Below the pieces are notes generated by a model. It searched no databases, was not told the origin of the DNA, and was given only the letters and a program-made list of their open reading frames with translations. A DNA stretch of 64,000 nucleotides, from the NCBI GenBank assembly GCA_902583645.1, contig CACHWQ010000007.1, forward strand, positions 1 to 64,000, written 5' to 3'. Source of the DNA: an uncultured Pelagibacteraceae bacterium (lineage in GTDB: Bacteria; Pseudomonadota; Alphaproteobacteria; Pelagibacterales; Pelagibacteraceae). Made by a program: the position numbers and the translations under genes. Positions 48,829-58,413 of this stretch are shown here, one piece after another (within the stretch, counting starts at the first letter, position 1; the number at the start of each line of letters is the position of its first letter).

Positions 48829-49282
48829 AAAAATATTTGCATTAAATTTGTTATTAATTTTGGTTTATGGTTGTGGATTTGCTCCTATTTATTCAACGAA
48901 AAGTCAAACTTTTTCAATTGGAAATATTTCATTATCAGGTAACAAAAATATAAATAGAATATTTAGCAAAAGATTAAGAAATTTTACAAAAAATGTTTCA
49001 GCTGCTCAATCTTTTGATATTTCAATAATATCTAGCCAGCAAAAAAATATAACAGCTAAAAATAAAAAAGGGAACCCAACCCAGTTTTCCCTGAGGATTG
49101 AGGTTGATGTGACATTAGTTGATAACTTAAATCAAAAAAGACAAATAAAATTCGCAGAAAATAGTTCATATAAAAACAATGACAATAAATTTGATCTTAA
49201 GATTTATGAAAATAATTTAACTCAAAATATGTCTGAAAAAATTTTTTCAGATTTGATATTGTATATTAAAAACATAGACTGA
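48821..49282 (+). CDS. lptE: LptE, LPS-assembly lipoprotein
   Basis: A 153-residue lipoprotein with the signal [11 protein letters not shown] (Cys at residue 17) and GFAPIYS right after it, the usual start of mature alphaproteobacterial LptE. LptE plugs the LptD barrel that inserts lipopolysaccharide into the outer leaflet. Sequence similarity in this family is low, and the leuS-lptE-holA order is the strongest support. Confidence 0.87.
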   Translation: MIKKIFALNLLLILVYGCGFAPIYSTKSQTFSIGNISLSGNKNINRIFSKRLRNFTKNVSAAQSFDISIISSQQKNITAKNKKGNPTQFSLRIEVDVTLVDNLNQKRQIKFAENSSYKNNDNKFDLKIYENNLTQNMSEKIFSDLILYIKNID

Positions 49283-49285
49283 TTA

Positions 49286-50278
49286 ATGATTTTAAAATCT
49301 TTTCAATTAAATAAATTACCCAGTTTTAAATCAAATTTTTTTTTATTTTATGGAGAAAATGAAGGATTAAAAGCTGAGGCTATTCAAGTAATAATTAACT
49401 CTGGATTTTCCAAAACAATTCAGAAATATGATGAAAGTGAAGTCCTAGGTAATTATGATAGTTTTATAAGTGAGTCGTTTAATAAATCTTTATTTGATGA
49501 TAAAAAAATAATTATAATTTCTAGGGCCTCTGATAAAATACTACCTATTATCGATGAAATGAAAATTAAAGACTTTAGTGACATTAAACTTATAATCAAT
49601 TGTGGTGTCCTAGAAAAAAAATCTAAATTAAGATCAATTTTTGAAAAAGAAAAAAGTTTAGTTTGTGTCCCCTTTTACAGTGATGATAATAAAACTTTAA
49701 CAAATCTTGCTAGTAATTTTTTTAATAAAAATAAAATTTCGGTATCTAGAGAGATTATTAATTTACTTGTTGAAAGAAGCAGAGGAGATAGAATTAATTT
49801 AAATAACGAATTGTCGAAAATTGAGTCGTATTTAAGTACAAATAAAGTAGTTACACATCATGAAATTTTAAAACTTACAAACTTAGCTGAAAATTACAGT
49901 TTTTCTGAACTTGCTGACTCTTGCTTAAGTAGAAATAAAAGAAAAACAATTAATATAATAAATGAAAACAATTACTCATCCGAGGATTGTATAGGTATAA
50001 TTAGAATATTTTTAATTAAAGCTAAAAGAATACTCCGTCTAAAAAAAATGAATGAAATTAATAATAATATGGAAAAAACTATTTCAGATTATAAACCTCC
50101 AATATTTTGGAAAGATAAAAATGTGGTTATTGAACAATTAAAATCTTGGAAGATAGATAATATTGAAAATTTCATTTACAAAACAAATGAACTGGAGTTA
50201 TCAATTAAAAAAAATACTAATCTATCTGTAAATATACTTAAAGATTTTATATTAAGTCAATTCGAGACTAGTAATTAG
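49286..50278 (+). CDS. holA: HolA, DNA polymerase III delta subunit
   Basis: A 330-residue clamp-loader subunit that opens the beta clamp. It has the AAA+-like start FFLFYGENEGLKAEAI, the middle SLFDDKKIIIISRASDK, and the helical domain with ENYSFSELADSCLSRNKRKT. The family is weakly conserved, and position after lptE confirms the call. The 3' end overlaps the convergent parB end by 11 bases. Confidence 0.9.
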   Translation: MILKSFQLNKLPSFKSNFFLFYGENEGLKAEAIQVIINSGFSKTIQKYDESEVLGNYDSFISESFNKSLFDDKKIIIISRASDKILPIIDEMKIKDFSDIKLIINCGVLEKKSKLRSIFEKEKSLVCVPFYSDDNKTLTNLASNFFNKNKISVSREIINLLVERSRGDRINLNNELSKIESYLSTNKVVTHHEILKLTNLAENYSFSELADSCLSRNKRKTINIINENNYSSEDCIGIIRIFLIKAKRILRLKKMNEINNNMEKTISDYKPPIFWKDKNVVIEQLKSWKIDNIENFIYKTNELELSIKKNTNLSVNILKDFILSQFETSN

Positions 50279-51116
50279 CTTTAATTATATAGATTAATTT
50301 ATTTAATTGATCGAGATCTTTGTAGTTAAAGGATATCGAACCAGAATTATTTTTTTTGTTTTTAATTGAAACTCTTATTCCTAATTTATTTATTAGTATA
50401 TTTTCAAGTTCTTTTAAATTTGAGTCTCTAGAAATTAGTTGCATTTTTTTTGGTTTTTTAAATAAATTTACTAAATTCTCTGCTTGTCTTACTGATAATT
50501 TTTTTTCAAAGATTTTTTTTGCTAGAAGATTTGCATTTTCCATACCCACTAATACTTTAGCATGACCCTGAGTAATTTTACCATTTTCAATCATACTAAT
50601 TACATCTTTTGGTAAAGATAATAATCTTAAACAATTTGCAATGTGTGCCCTGCTCTTCCCAATAAATTTACCAACTTTTTCTTGGTCATAACCAAACTCA
50701 TCCATTAGTCTTTTATAACCAGTTGCCTCTTCTACGGGGTTAAGATCGCTTCTTTGGACATTTTCTACAATTCCAAACTCCAGTGCTTTTATATCATCAG
50801 CCTCAATGATCACTGCCGGTATCTCATTTAATCCTGCATTTTGAGATGCGAGCCATCGTCTTTCACCAGCGACAATTTCATATTTACCAATAAATTCCTT
50901 CGATTTTCTTACGATTATGGGTTGCACAACTCCTCTTTCTCTAATTGAATTGCTCAGTTCTTCTAAACTTTCTTTATTAAATATTTTTCTTGGCTGAAAT
51001 CCTCCTCGGACAATTTCACTGATGGAAATTTTATTTTTTATTGAGGTGCTTTTAGTATCACCAATTAGTGAGGATAAACCCCGTCCTAAACCTTTTTTTT
51101 GTTTAAAAATACTCAA
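50268..51116 (-). CDS. parB: ParB, chromosome-partitioning protein
   Basis: A 282-residue CTPase and DNA clamp that loads at parS. The N-terminal GLGRGLSSLIGD box binds ParA. The ParB/Srx domain has QPRKIFNKESLEELSNSI, and GERRWLASQNAG is the CTP-binding motif. The helix-turn-helix region spans GKSRAHIANCLRLLSL, and the C-terminal dimer domain is short. The start is a TTG overlapping the parA stop (TTGA). A perfect parS site lies about 1.4 kb away in rsmG. Confidence 0.94.
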   Translation of the reverse strand: MSIFKQKKGLGRGLSSLIGDTKSTSIKNKISISEIVRGGFQPRKIFNKESLEELSNSIRERGVVQPIIVRKSKEFIGKYEIVAGERRWLASQNAGLNEIPAVIIEADDIKALEFGIVENVQRSDLNPVEEATGYKRLMDEFGYDQEKVGKFIGKSRAHIANCLRLLSLPKDVISMIENGKITQGHAKVLVGMENANLLAKKIFEKKLSVRQAENLVNLFKKPKKMQLISRDSNLKELENILINKLGIRVSIKNKKNNSGSISFNYKDLDQLNKLIYIIKANY

Positions 51117-51913
51117 GCGGCACTCTCCATAATTTTTTCTTGATTTAAAAATTCCTCTGTTAAGTTAAAATATGATTTACTCCCAGGACAAGTTTTATCA
51201 TATATTAGCACTGGTATTCCATGTGAAGGCGCTTCAGATAATCTTACATTTCTAGGGATAACGGTATTATATACTTTCTCTTTAAAATAATCCCTCGCTT
51301 CCTTCTCGACTTGACTTGAAAGTTTATTTCTTTTGTCATACATTGTTAAAATTATACCTCTAATAGATAAATCTGAATTTAGGCTTTCTTTAACTCTATC
51401 AATAGTTTTAACCAGTTGAGTTAGCCCTTCTAGTGCAAAGAATTCTGTTTGTAAGGGAACGATTAGTGAATTTGATGCGACTAGAGCCATTACGGTAAGC
51501 AGGCTTAATGATGGAGGGCAATCAATGAAAACATGTGTATAATTAGCACTATTTTCCTTGAAAAATATTGATAATTTATCTCTTAAAATAAAAGCTCTAC
51601 CATTGTCACCTGCAGTCTCTACTTCTAAACCAGATAGATCAACGTTTGAGGTAATGATGTCTAGGTTATTAATTTCAGTTTTCTGTATAATTTCTGAAAT
51701 ATTTTTTGACCCACTTAGAGCGTTATAAATATTTTTTTCTGATCCATCTGTATTGGAGTGACCTAGGCCAGTTGTTGCGTTTCCTTGTGGGTCAAGATCT
51801 ATTACCAATATTTTTTTTTCATTTTCGGCTAGTCCGGCAGCTAGATTAATAACTGTTGTTGTTTTTCCAACACCTCCCTTTTGATTGATTACAGAAATTA
51901 TCTTACTTTTCAT
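51113..51913 (-). CDS. parA: ParA, chromosome-partitioning ATPase
   Basis: A 266-residue deviant Walker-type ATPase that moves ParB-parS complexes. Walker A is NQKGGVGKTTTVINLAA, the A' motif is VLVIDLDPQGNATTGLG, and Walker B is VFIDCPPSLSLLT. The start overlaps rsmG by 11 bases. Together with parB it forms the segregation operon near the origin. Confidence 0.97.
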   Translation of the reverse strand: MKSKIISVINQKGGVGKTTTVINLAAGLAENEKKILVIDLDPQGNATTGLGHSNTDGSEKNIYNALSGSKNISEIIQKTEINNLDIITSNVDLSGLEVETAGDNGRAFILRDKLSIFFKENSANYTHVFIDCPPSLSLLTVMALVASNSLIVPLQTEFFALEGLTQLVKTIDRVKESLNSDLSIRGIILTMYDKRNKLSSQVEKEARDYFKEKVYNTVIPRNVRLSEAPSHGIPVLIYDKTCPGSKSYFNLTEEFLNQEKIMESAA

Positions 51914-52544
51914 TTTTTTTTAAATTACAAATTTTGATTATTTTTGACTCTGAACTTGTTATGCTTTTTTTTTCTTTAAAATCGAAACTCCAGTTAGTTA
52001 AAGCTTTCTCTATAATATCCCTTTTGTTTTTTCCTAGAAAAATTATTACACTTTTAAATTTTTTAAAATTTTTTTCCGCCAAATCTAAAACAATGGGCAA
52101 AGGCTTAAATGCTCTAGTAATTATTAAGTCTGTTTCTATATTTTTTTCCTTAAATATATCTTTTTGAAAAACCTCTGCATTCAGATTTAGTTTTTCTTTA
52201 ACTGAGGATAGGAATTCACATTTTCTAAAGCTCTTTTCGTAAAGATGAAATTTCATATTTGGTTTTTTGATCTTCATTATGATTGCAAGAACTATACCTG
52301 GAAGTCCTGAGCCTGATCCTACATCTGTGCAAATATCGTATTTTTCATCAATAAATTCAATGGTTTGCGCACAATCTACGATGTGCCTTTTTCGCATTTC
52401 TTTCTCTGTAGATTTGCTTATTAAGTTAACTTTGCTATTTTCTTTTTTCAATAACTCACAGTAAGCCTCAAACTGTGGAAATGTTTCACGTGAAACATTC
52501 AGAGGCTCAAGATTTTTATATTGTAAAATATTCGAATCAATCAA
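51903..52544 (-). CDS. rsmG: RsmG, 16S rRNA (guanine-527) N7-methyltransferase
   Basis: A 213-residue SAM methyltransferase methylating G527 of 16S rRNA. The GidB fold shows [16 protein letters not shown] near the N-terminus, the SAM-binding [15 protein letters not shown] and [16 protein letters not shown]. The start is a TTG that overlaps the mnmG stop. The codons for VSRET carry the parS palindrome (52482-52497), so this segment is under double constraint. Confidence 0.95.
   Translation of the reverse strand: MIDSNILQYKNLEPLNVSRETFPQFEAYCELLKKENSKVNLISKSTEKEMRKRHIVDCAQTIEFIDEKYDICTDVGSGSGLPGIVLAIIMKIKKPNMKFHLYEKSFRKCEFLSSVKEKLNLNAEVFQKDIFKEKNIETDLIITRAFKPLPIVLDLAEKNFKKFKSVIIFLGKNKRDIIEKALTNWSFDFKEKKSITSSESKIIKICNLKKNEK
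52482..52497. promoter_or_regulatory. parS centromere site
   Basis: TGTTTCACGTGAAACA is a perfect 16-bp palindrome identical to the canonical bacterial parS. It lies inside rsmG, upstream of the parA-parB genes that encode its binding proteins, and about 8 kb from the putative origin. Confidence 0.95.
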
Positions 52545-54412
52545 GCTATATTCTTAATAGACTTTCTTTTGACGTGAGACAACAAAATATATACAGCTGC
52601 TGGAGTTATTCCGTCTATTCTTAAGGCTTGACCCATTGTTTTTGGTCGAATCTTCTTAAATTTAGACTTTACCTCGTTAGAAAGACCACTTAAACTGTCA
52701 TAGTTGACTGCTTCTGGTATTTTTAGATTTTCATCCTTCTTAAATGCTATTATATCGGCTTTTTGCTTTGTTAAATAACCCCTGTAATGTGCATTTATCT
52801 CCATTTGTTCGTCTATTTCGTTTGATTTGTAGGGTATTTGAGGCCAGATTTCCCTAATTTTGCACATTTTTACTCCTATTTGACTTAAAATTTGTTCAGC
52901 ATTTCTGCTTATGCCATCTTTTGCTATATTAACCCCATATTTAGCTACTTTTGAGGGCGAAATGCTTAAATTAATCATAAATTTGGCCAATTTGTTGAGT
53001 TCTTTAGACTTTTGATTGTATACATTCTTCCTGCAGTCCTGAACAAGGGCTATATCTATTCCCCGCTTGGTTAATCTTAGATCGGCATTATCTGCTCTAA
53101 GACTTAACCTATACTCAGCTCGTGAGGTAAACATCCTATATGGTTCAGCCACCCCTTTAGTAACGAGGTCATCTATCATAACACCTATATATGCCTCGGA
53201 TCTATCAAGAATAAATGGTTCTAAATTTTTAACTGAGAGCGCTGCGTTTACTCCTGCGATCAACCCTTGTGCAGCTGCCTCTTCATAGCCCGTAGTTCCG
53301 TTTATCTGTCCAGCAAGATAAAGGTTTTTTATTTTTTTTGTTTCTAGGGTTAGAAAAAGTTCACGTGGATCTACATAATCGTATTCGATTGCATACCCCG
53401 GACGCAATATTTTAACATTCTCTAAACCGTTGATATTACGACATATTTCTGCTTGAATTTCGGCTGGGAGGGAAGTTGATATACCATTTGGATAAATCGT
53501 ATTATCATTAAGCCCTTCCGGTTCAAGAAATATTTGGTGTCTTAATTTGTCAGAGAACTTAAAAATTTTATCCTCAATTGAAGGGCAGTACCTTGGCCCA
53601 ACACCCTTTATACTGCCAGAGTACATGGCACTAGATTTGATGTTCTTTGAAATGATCTTATGTACTTTCTGATTAGTATAAGTCATCCTGCATGAGACTT
53701 GTGGGTTATTATTTTTTTTTGTTAGAAAAGAAAAAAAGTAAGGATCAGCGTCCGCATGCTGCTCCTCCAAACTTTCGAAATTTATTGTCCTGCTATCCAA
53801 TCTTGGTGGTGTCCCTGTCTTAAGTCTTCCGATTACAAAATTATATTTTTCTAACTGTTCTGTTAAACCTGTTGTTGGCTTTTCATTAAATCTTCCTGCT
53901 GGAGTCTTCTCATTGCCTATATGTATCAAGCCATTTAAAAATGTCCCCGTTGTAAGTATAAGCTTGTTGCATGTAATCTTATGTCCCGAATGTGTAATAA
54001 TTCCTTTTACAACGTTTTTGACAAATATGAACTTAATTACGGGGTCTGAAAAAACGCTTAAATTACAATAGTTTAGCAGTTTTTCTTGCATATATTTTTT
54101 ATATAGTGATCTATCACTTTGTGTTCTTGGTCCTCTTACAGCAGGGCCTCTGCTTCTATTTAAAAGCCTAAACTGTATGCCTGATTTATCTGCTACCACT
54201 CCCATTAAGCCGTCTAAAGCATCAATCTCTCTAACCAAATGACCTTTGCCTAATCCGCCAATAGCTGGATTACACGACATTTCTCCTATAGTTTCTATTT
54301 TGTGAGTATATAAAGCAGTGTTAATACCAAGTCTTGCCGATGCTGCAGCGGCCTCACATCCGGCATGGCCTCCACCTATTACCACCACATCAAAAAATGC
54401 TTCTTTTGTCAT
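52541..54412 (-). CDS. mnmG: MnmG, tRNA uridine-34 5-carboxymethylaminomethyl modification enzyme
   Basis: A 623-residue FAD-binding protein that, with MnmE, installs the cmnm5 group on U34 of tRNAs reading two-fold degenerate codons. The dinucleotide-binding start is [45 protein letters not shown] and the C-terminal [16 protein letters not shown] are typical. It is followed by rsmG and preceded by mnmE, the common gidA-gidB order. Confidence 0.97.
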   Translation of the reverse strand: MTKEAFFDVVVIGGGHAGCEAAAASARLGINTALYTHKIETIGEMSCNPAIGGLGKGHLVREIDALDGLMGVVADKSGIQFRLLNRSRGPAVRGPRTQSDRSLYKKYMQEKLLNYCNLSVFSDPVIKFIFVKNVVKGIITHSGHKITCNKLILTTGTFLNGLIHIGNEKTPAGRFNEKPTTGLTEQLEKYNFVIGRLKTGTPPRLDSRTINFESLEEQHADADPYFFSFLTKKNNNPQVSCRMTYTNQKVHKIISKNIKSSAMYSGSIKGVGPRYCPSIEDKIFKFSDKLRHQIFLEPEGLNDNTIYPNGISTSLPAEIQAEICRNINGLENVKILRPGYAIEYDYVDPRELFLTLETKKIKNLYLAGQINGTTGYEEAAAQGLIAGVNAALSVKNLEPFILDRSEAYIGVMIDDLVTKGVAEPYRMFTSRAEYRLSLRADNADLRLTKRGIDIALVQDCRKNVYNQKSKELNKLAKFMINLSISPSKVAKYGVNIAKDGISRNAEQILSQIGVKMCKIREIWPQIPYKSNEIDEQMEINAHYRGYLTKQKADIIAFKKDENLKIPEAVNYDSLSGLSNEVKSKFKKIRPKTMGQALRIDGITPAAVYILLSHVKRKSIKNIA

Positions 54413-54436
54413 ATCAAAAATATAGTTATTTTTTTA

Positions 54437-55765
54437 TTATTTGCCAATACAGAAGTCATTGAAAATACTACCTAGTATCTCCTCTACATCCACCTTTCCT
54501 ACCAACATCCCAAGATGCCTTGTTGCTAATCTAATGTCTTCAGCTGCTTTGTCAAAATCGCTGTCTTTTTCTTTTTTACTAAACTCATCTAGATGTAATA
54601 TACATTGTTCGAGATGTTGTCTGTGCCTCTCACGAGATATTAGGGTGTCCTCAACACTAATAAATTTATTTGTTAAATTTTTTTTAATTCTGTCAATTAG
54701 CTCATCGATATTTGTTTCATCTTTAATGGAAATTAAAATAGGTTTATATTTATCGAGATCTTTGCCTTCTTTTTTACCAAGGTCAGATTTATTTATAACA
54801 AATATAGATTTTTCAACATTTAAGTCACTCAAAAAGCTTGTAAAATCAACACTTTTAGGCTCAAAAACCAATATATTTAAATCAGCGTCATCTGCTCTTT
54901 TGAGGGCTAATTTTATACCCTTTTTTTCTATTTCGTCTTTAGAATCTCTTATGCCTGCAGTGTCAGACATAATTACAGGAAACCCATCAATATTTAAATG
55001 AACTTCAATTATATCTCTTGTTGTCCCAGCTGTCTCAGAAACTATTGCGACTTCTCTCTTGGAAAAATAGTTTAGTAAACTAGATTTACCTGCATTAGTT
55101 GGTCCTAGTATAGCTATTTTAAAACCCTCTCTAATTCTTTCTCCAACTTTACTATCGTCTAATATCTTTTTTATTTCTGATTTAACTTTCTCAGAGTCTT
55201 TTTTTATATTATTTAATATATCGAAAGGAAGATCCTCATCAGGAAAATCTATTTTGGCCTCTAAATTTGATAATATTTTTAATAAAGTTTCTCGCCATGA
55301 ATTAAATTTATCAGAACTCTTTCCACTCATTATCTTTAATGCTTGCTTTCTTTGAATCTCGGTTTCTGCAGCGATTAGATCTCCAATACTCTCTGCTTTT
55401 ATTAGATTTATTTTTTCATTGTAGAAAGCTCTTTTAGTAAACTCACCTGGCTCTGCTATTTTACAGCCTTTTATTTTTGATAAATTCTCTAATATTGATT
55501 GTATCACAGCCCTACTACCGTGAGCATGAATTTCTGCCATATCCTCTCCTGTATAGCTATTTGGACCAGGAAACCATAATACAATGCATTCATCTATGAG
55601 TTCTTTCGACTTAAAATTTATAATTTTTCTCAAAGAGGCAACTCTTGGTTTTGGGAAAGATCCCATAGTAATAGATTGAAGCACTTCTTTTGTAATCTCA
55701 CCAGATATTCTTATTACAGCTACACCCGATAAGCCGGGTCCTGAGGATAGTGCATAAATTGTCAT
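54437..55765 (-). CDS. mnmE: MnmE, tRNA-modification GTPase
   Basis: A 442-residue GTPase partner of MnmG. The N-terminal tetrahydrofolate-binding domain includes SGPGLSGVAVIRISG and EDMAEIHAHGS. The G domain has AILGPTNAGKSSLLN (G1), the SETAGTTRDIIEV loop (G2) and MSDTAGIRDS (G3). The C-terminus ends with the catalytic FCIGK. Its length and motifs are normal. It is the first gene of mnmE-mnmG-rsmG-parA-parB. Confidence 0.97.
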   Translation of the reverse strand: MTIYALSSGPGLSGVAVIRISGEITKEVLQSITMGSFPKPRVASLRKIINFKSKELIDECIVLWFPGPNSYTGEDMAEIHAHGSRAVIQSILENLSKIKGCKIAEPGEFTKRAFYNEKINLIKAESIGDLIAAETEIQRKQALKIMSGKSSDKFNSWRETLLKILSNLEAKIDFPDEDLPFDILNNIKKDSEKVKSEIKKILDDSKVGERIREGFKIAILGPTNAGKSSLLNYFSKREVAIVSETAGTTRDIIEVHLNIDGFPVIMSDTAGIRDSKDEIEKKGIKLALKRADDADLNILVFEPKSVDFTSFLSDLNVEKSIFVINKSDLGKKEGKDLDKYKPILISIKDETNIDELIDRIKKNLTNKFISVEDTLISRERHRQHLEQCILHLDEFSKKEKDSDFDKAAEDIRLATRHLGMLVGKVDVEEILGSIFNDFCIGK

Positions 55766-55814
55766 AAATATATTATAACTTGAAATAAGTTAATGGATAT
55801 CGTTAAAATAAACT

Positions 55815-56642
55815 ATGATAATTTGGATTGCTTCGTACCCTAAAAGTGGAAATACATGGGTGAGATATTTTTTAAAATCTTACTTTGAACCAACAGATCA
55901 GAAATTAACTTTAAAAACAACAAAAGAAGATAATTTCTATAGTTTATATTTCCCTAATTTATCTTTGTTAAAAGAACTAAATGTAGAATATATGAGTTTT
56001 GTAAATATAGTAAAGAATTGGGTGCCCATGCAGGATTTTGTCAATTTAAATGGGAAAATTAATTATTTCAAAACACATAACGCGATGTGTACAATTAACA
56101 ATTATCCTTTTACAAACAAAGAGAACACATTAGGGGGAATTTATTTAGTAAGAGACCCAAGAGATGTTTTAATTTCATATTCAAATCATTTAGGACTGAA
56201 CCACAAAGAGACACTTGAACGGATGTTTGATTCCAATAACGGTGAATATCAAACAGGTGACAATTATAGTTCTGCTATAACCGGGACTTGGTCAGACCAC
56301 TATAATTCTTGGAAAACATATAATTCAAGAAAAATTTTGATAATAAAATATGAAGATTTAATATCAGATACGTTAAATACTTTTTCAAAAATTATAAACT
56401 ATTTATCAAAAATCACAGAAATAAAATTTGATAAAGACAAAATAAAATATTCTATAAAAAAAACTAGCTTTGAAAGCTTAAGTCAACTCGAAAAAGAAGA
56501 GGGATTTGAAGAGAAAGGGAAGGGTAAATCTTTTTTTAGAAAGGGAAAGATTGGAAGTTGGAAAGATGAACTTAGTGAGGAATTGTCTAAAGAAATTGAA
56601 TTTAAGTTTAAGAAAGAGATGTCTGAGCTTAACTATATTTAG
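55815..56642 (+). CDS. Sulfotransferase-domain protein
   Basis: 275 residues with a PAPS-dependent sulfotransferase fold: the 5'-phosphosulfate loop IIWIASYPKSGNTWVRYFL at the N-terminus, the 3'-phosphate motif YLVRDPRDVLISYSNH near residue 117, and the C-terminal FFRKGKIGSWKDEL, matching the RKGxxGxWK PAPS-binding signature. The acceptor (lipid, sugar or other) is unknown. It lies between mnmE and rho, which are adjacent in many alphas, on the opposite strand, so it looks like an insertion. It is convergent with rho, with 2 bases between them. Confidence 0.83.
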   Translation: MIIWIASYPKSGNTWVRYFLKSYFEPTDQKLTLKTTKEDNFYSLYFPNLSLLKELNVEYMSFVNIVKNWVPMQDFVNLNGKINYFKTHNAMCTINNYPFTNKENTLGGIYLVRDPRDVLISYSNHLGLNHKETLERMFDSNNGEYQTGDNYSSAITGTWSDHYNSWKTYNSRKILIIKYEDLISDTLNTFSKIINYLSKITEIKFDKDKIKYSIKKTSFESLSQLEKEEGFEEKGKGKSFFRKGKIGSWKDELSEELSKEIEFKFKKEMSELNYI

Positions 56643-56644
56643 CT

Positions 56645-56770
56645 TTATCCAGGTTTATTCATTGAATTAAAGAAATCAGAATTACTTTTGGTATTTTTTA
56701 ATTTTGAATTTATAAACTCAATCGCATCCATTGAACCCATTGGGGCAATTATTCTTCTCAATACATTCAT
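56645..56770 (-). other. Displaced Rho C-terminal segment in the second frame
   Basis: On the minus strand, 41 codons from ATG at 56770 to TAA at 56645-56647 encode the typical Rho ending: [16 protein letters not shown], then SDFFNSMNKPG, like PMGEIDAMEFL ... DDFFEMMKRS in E. coli. It is not a separate gene. It belongs to rho and is offset by one base. Confidence 0.85.
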
Positions 56771-57917
56771 TTTTTTGAAGGTCAGTTTTATCAAATATAA
56801 GTTCCTCTCTTCGCGTACCAGATTTAGTAATATCAATTGCAGGGAATATTCTTTTTTCTGATATTTTTCTATCTAATATCGTCTCGCTATTTCCCGTTCC
56901 CTTAAATTCTTCAAAAATTACCTCGTCCATCCTGCTTCCAGTATCGATTAAAGCAGTTGCAATAATAGTTAAAGATCCACCTTCTTCTATATTTCTTGCT
57001 GCTCCAAAAAATCTTTTTGGTCTTTGTAATGCATTAGCATCAACCCCTCCAGTCAAAACTTTTCCTGAGCTTGGGACAACAGCGTTATATGCTCTTCCTA
57101 ATCTTGTTATTGAATCTAGTAGTATCACGACATCTTTTTTATGCTCTGTTAGTCTTTTAGCTTTTTCTATTACCATCTCAGCTACGGCAACGTGTCTTTG
57201 AGCAGGCTCATCAAATGTTGAACTTATAACTTCTCCCTTTACAGTTCTTTGCATATCGGTAACTTCCTCGGGTCTCTCATCAATTAATAGAACCATTAGA
57301 TAGCATTCCGGATGATTTGCGGTAATTGAATTTGCAATACTTTGTAAAATCATTGTCTTTCCAGCTTTCGGCGGAGAGATAATTAGGGATCTTTGGCCTT
57401 TTCCTATAGGACTGACAAGATCAATCAATCTTGGAGTTAAATCTGGTTTTTTTTCTGTCTTTGTGCTTTCAACCTCCATCACCAATTGTTTGTTCGGATA
57501 AAGTGGAGTTAAATTGTCAAATGCAATTTTATGTCTTGATTTTTCAGCGTCCTCAAAATTTATTTTGCTAACTTGAAGTAAAGCAAAATACCTTTCTCCA
57601 TCCCTTGGTGCTCTAACTGGTCCTTCAACTGTATCTCCTGTTCTCAAACCAAATCTTCTGATCTGGCTTGGGCTGATATAAATATCATCAGGACCAGGAA
57701 GATAATTAGATTCCATCGCTCTAAGAAAACCAAATCCATCTTGTAATAATTGAAGAACGCCACCACCCGTTATTTCCTCTCCTTTTTCAGCTAATTTTTT
57801 TAAAATAGAAAAAAGAATTTCTTGTTTTCTTAGTGTGCTCGCATTTTCTATACCAAGCTGTTCTGCTTGAGATATAAGGTTTTCAGATGTTTTAGTTTTA
57901 AGTTCTTGAATATTCAT
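56718..57917 (-). CDS. rho: Rho, transcription termination factor (frameshifted near the 3' end)
   Basis: The hexameric RNA helicase that terminates transcription. Clear domains: the N-terminal Rho_N helix bundle, RNA-binding [17 protein letters not shown] (primary site), Walker [13 protein letters not shown], Walker [17 protein letters not shown], and the R-loop region [12 protein letters not shown]. The in-frame ORF has 399 residues, but its last 17 are unrelated to Rho. The true C-terminus (41 residues from [15 protein letters not shown]) is in another frame, reached if one A is removed from the A7 run at 56770-56776. Corrected length would be 423, normal for Rho. Sequencing error, pseudogene or slippage are all possible. 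Confidence 0.93.
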   Translation of the reverse strand: MNIQELKTKTSENLISQAEQLGIENASTLRKQEILFSILKKLAEKGEEITGGGVLQLLQDGFGFLRAMESNYLPGPDDIYISPSQIRRFGLRTGDTVEGPVRAPRDGERYFALLQVSKINFEDAEKSRHKIAFDNLTPLYPNKQLVMEVESTKTEKKPDLTPRLIDLVSPIGKGQRSLIISPPKAGKTMILQSIANSITANHPECYLMVLLIDERPEEVTDMQRTVKGEVISSTFDEPAQRHVAVAEMVIEKAKRLTEHKKDVVILLDSITRLGRAYNAVVPSSGKVLTGGVDANALQRPKRFFGAARNIEEGGSLTIIATALIDTGSRMDEVIFEEFKGTGNSETILDRKISEKRIFPAIDITKSGTRREELIFDKTDLQKNECIEKNNCPNGFNGCD

Positions 57918-57947
57918 AATGTGGGGGTTTTTTTGTTAGATAAGGTT

Positions 57948-57975
57948 AATATATATATAAATTATTTTTTTTCAA
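57948..57975 (-). promoter_or_regulatory. Candidate rho promoter
   Basis: TTGAAA (57970-57975) and TATATT (57948-57953) on the minus strand, spacer 16, upstream of rho. The same hexamers and spacing occur at nusA. Between the expected start and the ATG is a CCCCCAC tract instead of an SD. Confidence 0.4.
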
Positions 57976-57978
57976 TAC

Positions 57979-58413
57979 CTATAAGGGCTTAAAAACAACA
58001 ATAAATATGATTAATATTAATAATATTGTTGGAATTTCGTTAAATACTCTGAAAAATTTTGAAGAATATTTATTTTCATTTTTTTTAAAATTGTTCAAAC
58101 ATATACCTAAGAAGAAATGGTAAAAAGTTAAAATTATCACAAATACTATCTTTAGTATTAGCCATTTATTAGAAAGCTGATCAAAACCAATACTGGAAAT
58201 TAATAATAGCCCAAATATCCAAGAAAGCACCATCGCAGGCATCATAATGTAGTTATAAAGTTTAAATTCCATTGTTTTAAAAATTTCAGTAATTTTTTTT
58301 TCACTACCATTTTCTGAATGATACACAAAAATACGAGGCAGATATAATAGTCCTGCCATCCAGGAAATTACTGCAATTAAATGTAGGGATTTTAGAGTAA
58401 GATAAAAACTCAT
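57979..58413 (-). CDS. hemJ: HemJ, protoporphyrinogen IX oxidase
   Basis: A 144-residue four-helix membrane protein oxidising protoporphyrinogen to protoporphyrin IX in bacteria lacking HemG/HemY. HLIAVISWMAGLLYLPRIFVYH carries the conserved His, WxAGLLYLPRxFVYH pattern, and further helices contain KLYNYIMMPAMVLSWIFG. The start overlaps the hemH stop (ATGA). The order hemE-hemH-hemJ fits the end of the heme pathway. Confidence 0.92.
   Translation of the reverse strand: MSFYLTLKSLHLIAVISWMAGLLYLPRIFVYHSENGSEKKITEIFKTMEFKLYNYIMMPAMVLSWIFGLLLISSIGFDQLSNKWLILKIVFVIILTFYHFFLGICLNNFKKNENKYSSKFFRVFNEIPTILLILIIFIVVFKPL

Noticed and set aside
54441-55001. 186-codon open frame antisense to mnmE
   Set aside because: Ser/Leu/Phe-rich composition typical of a reverse-strand shadow, while the mnmE frame carries all family motifs. 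No SD or recognisable domain.
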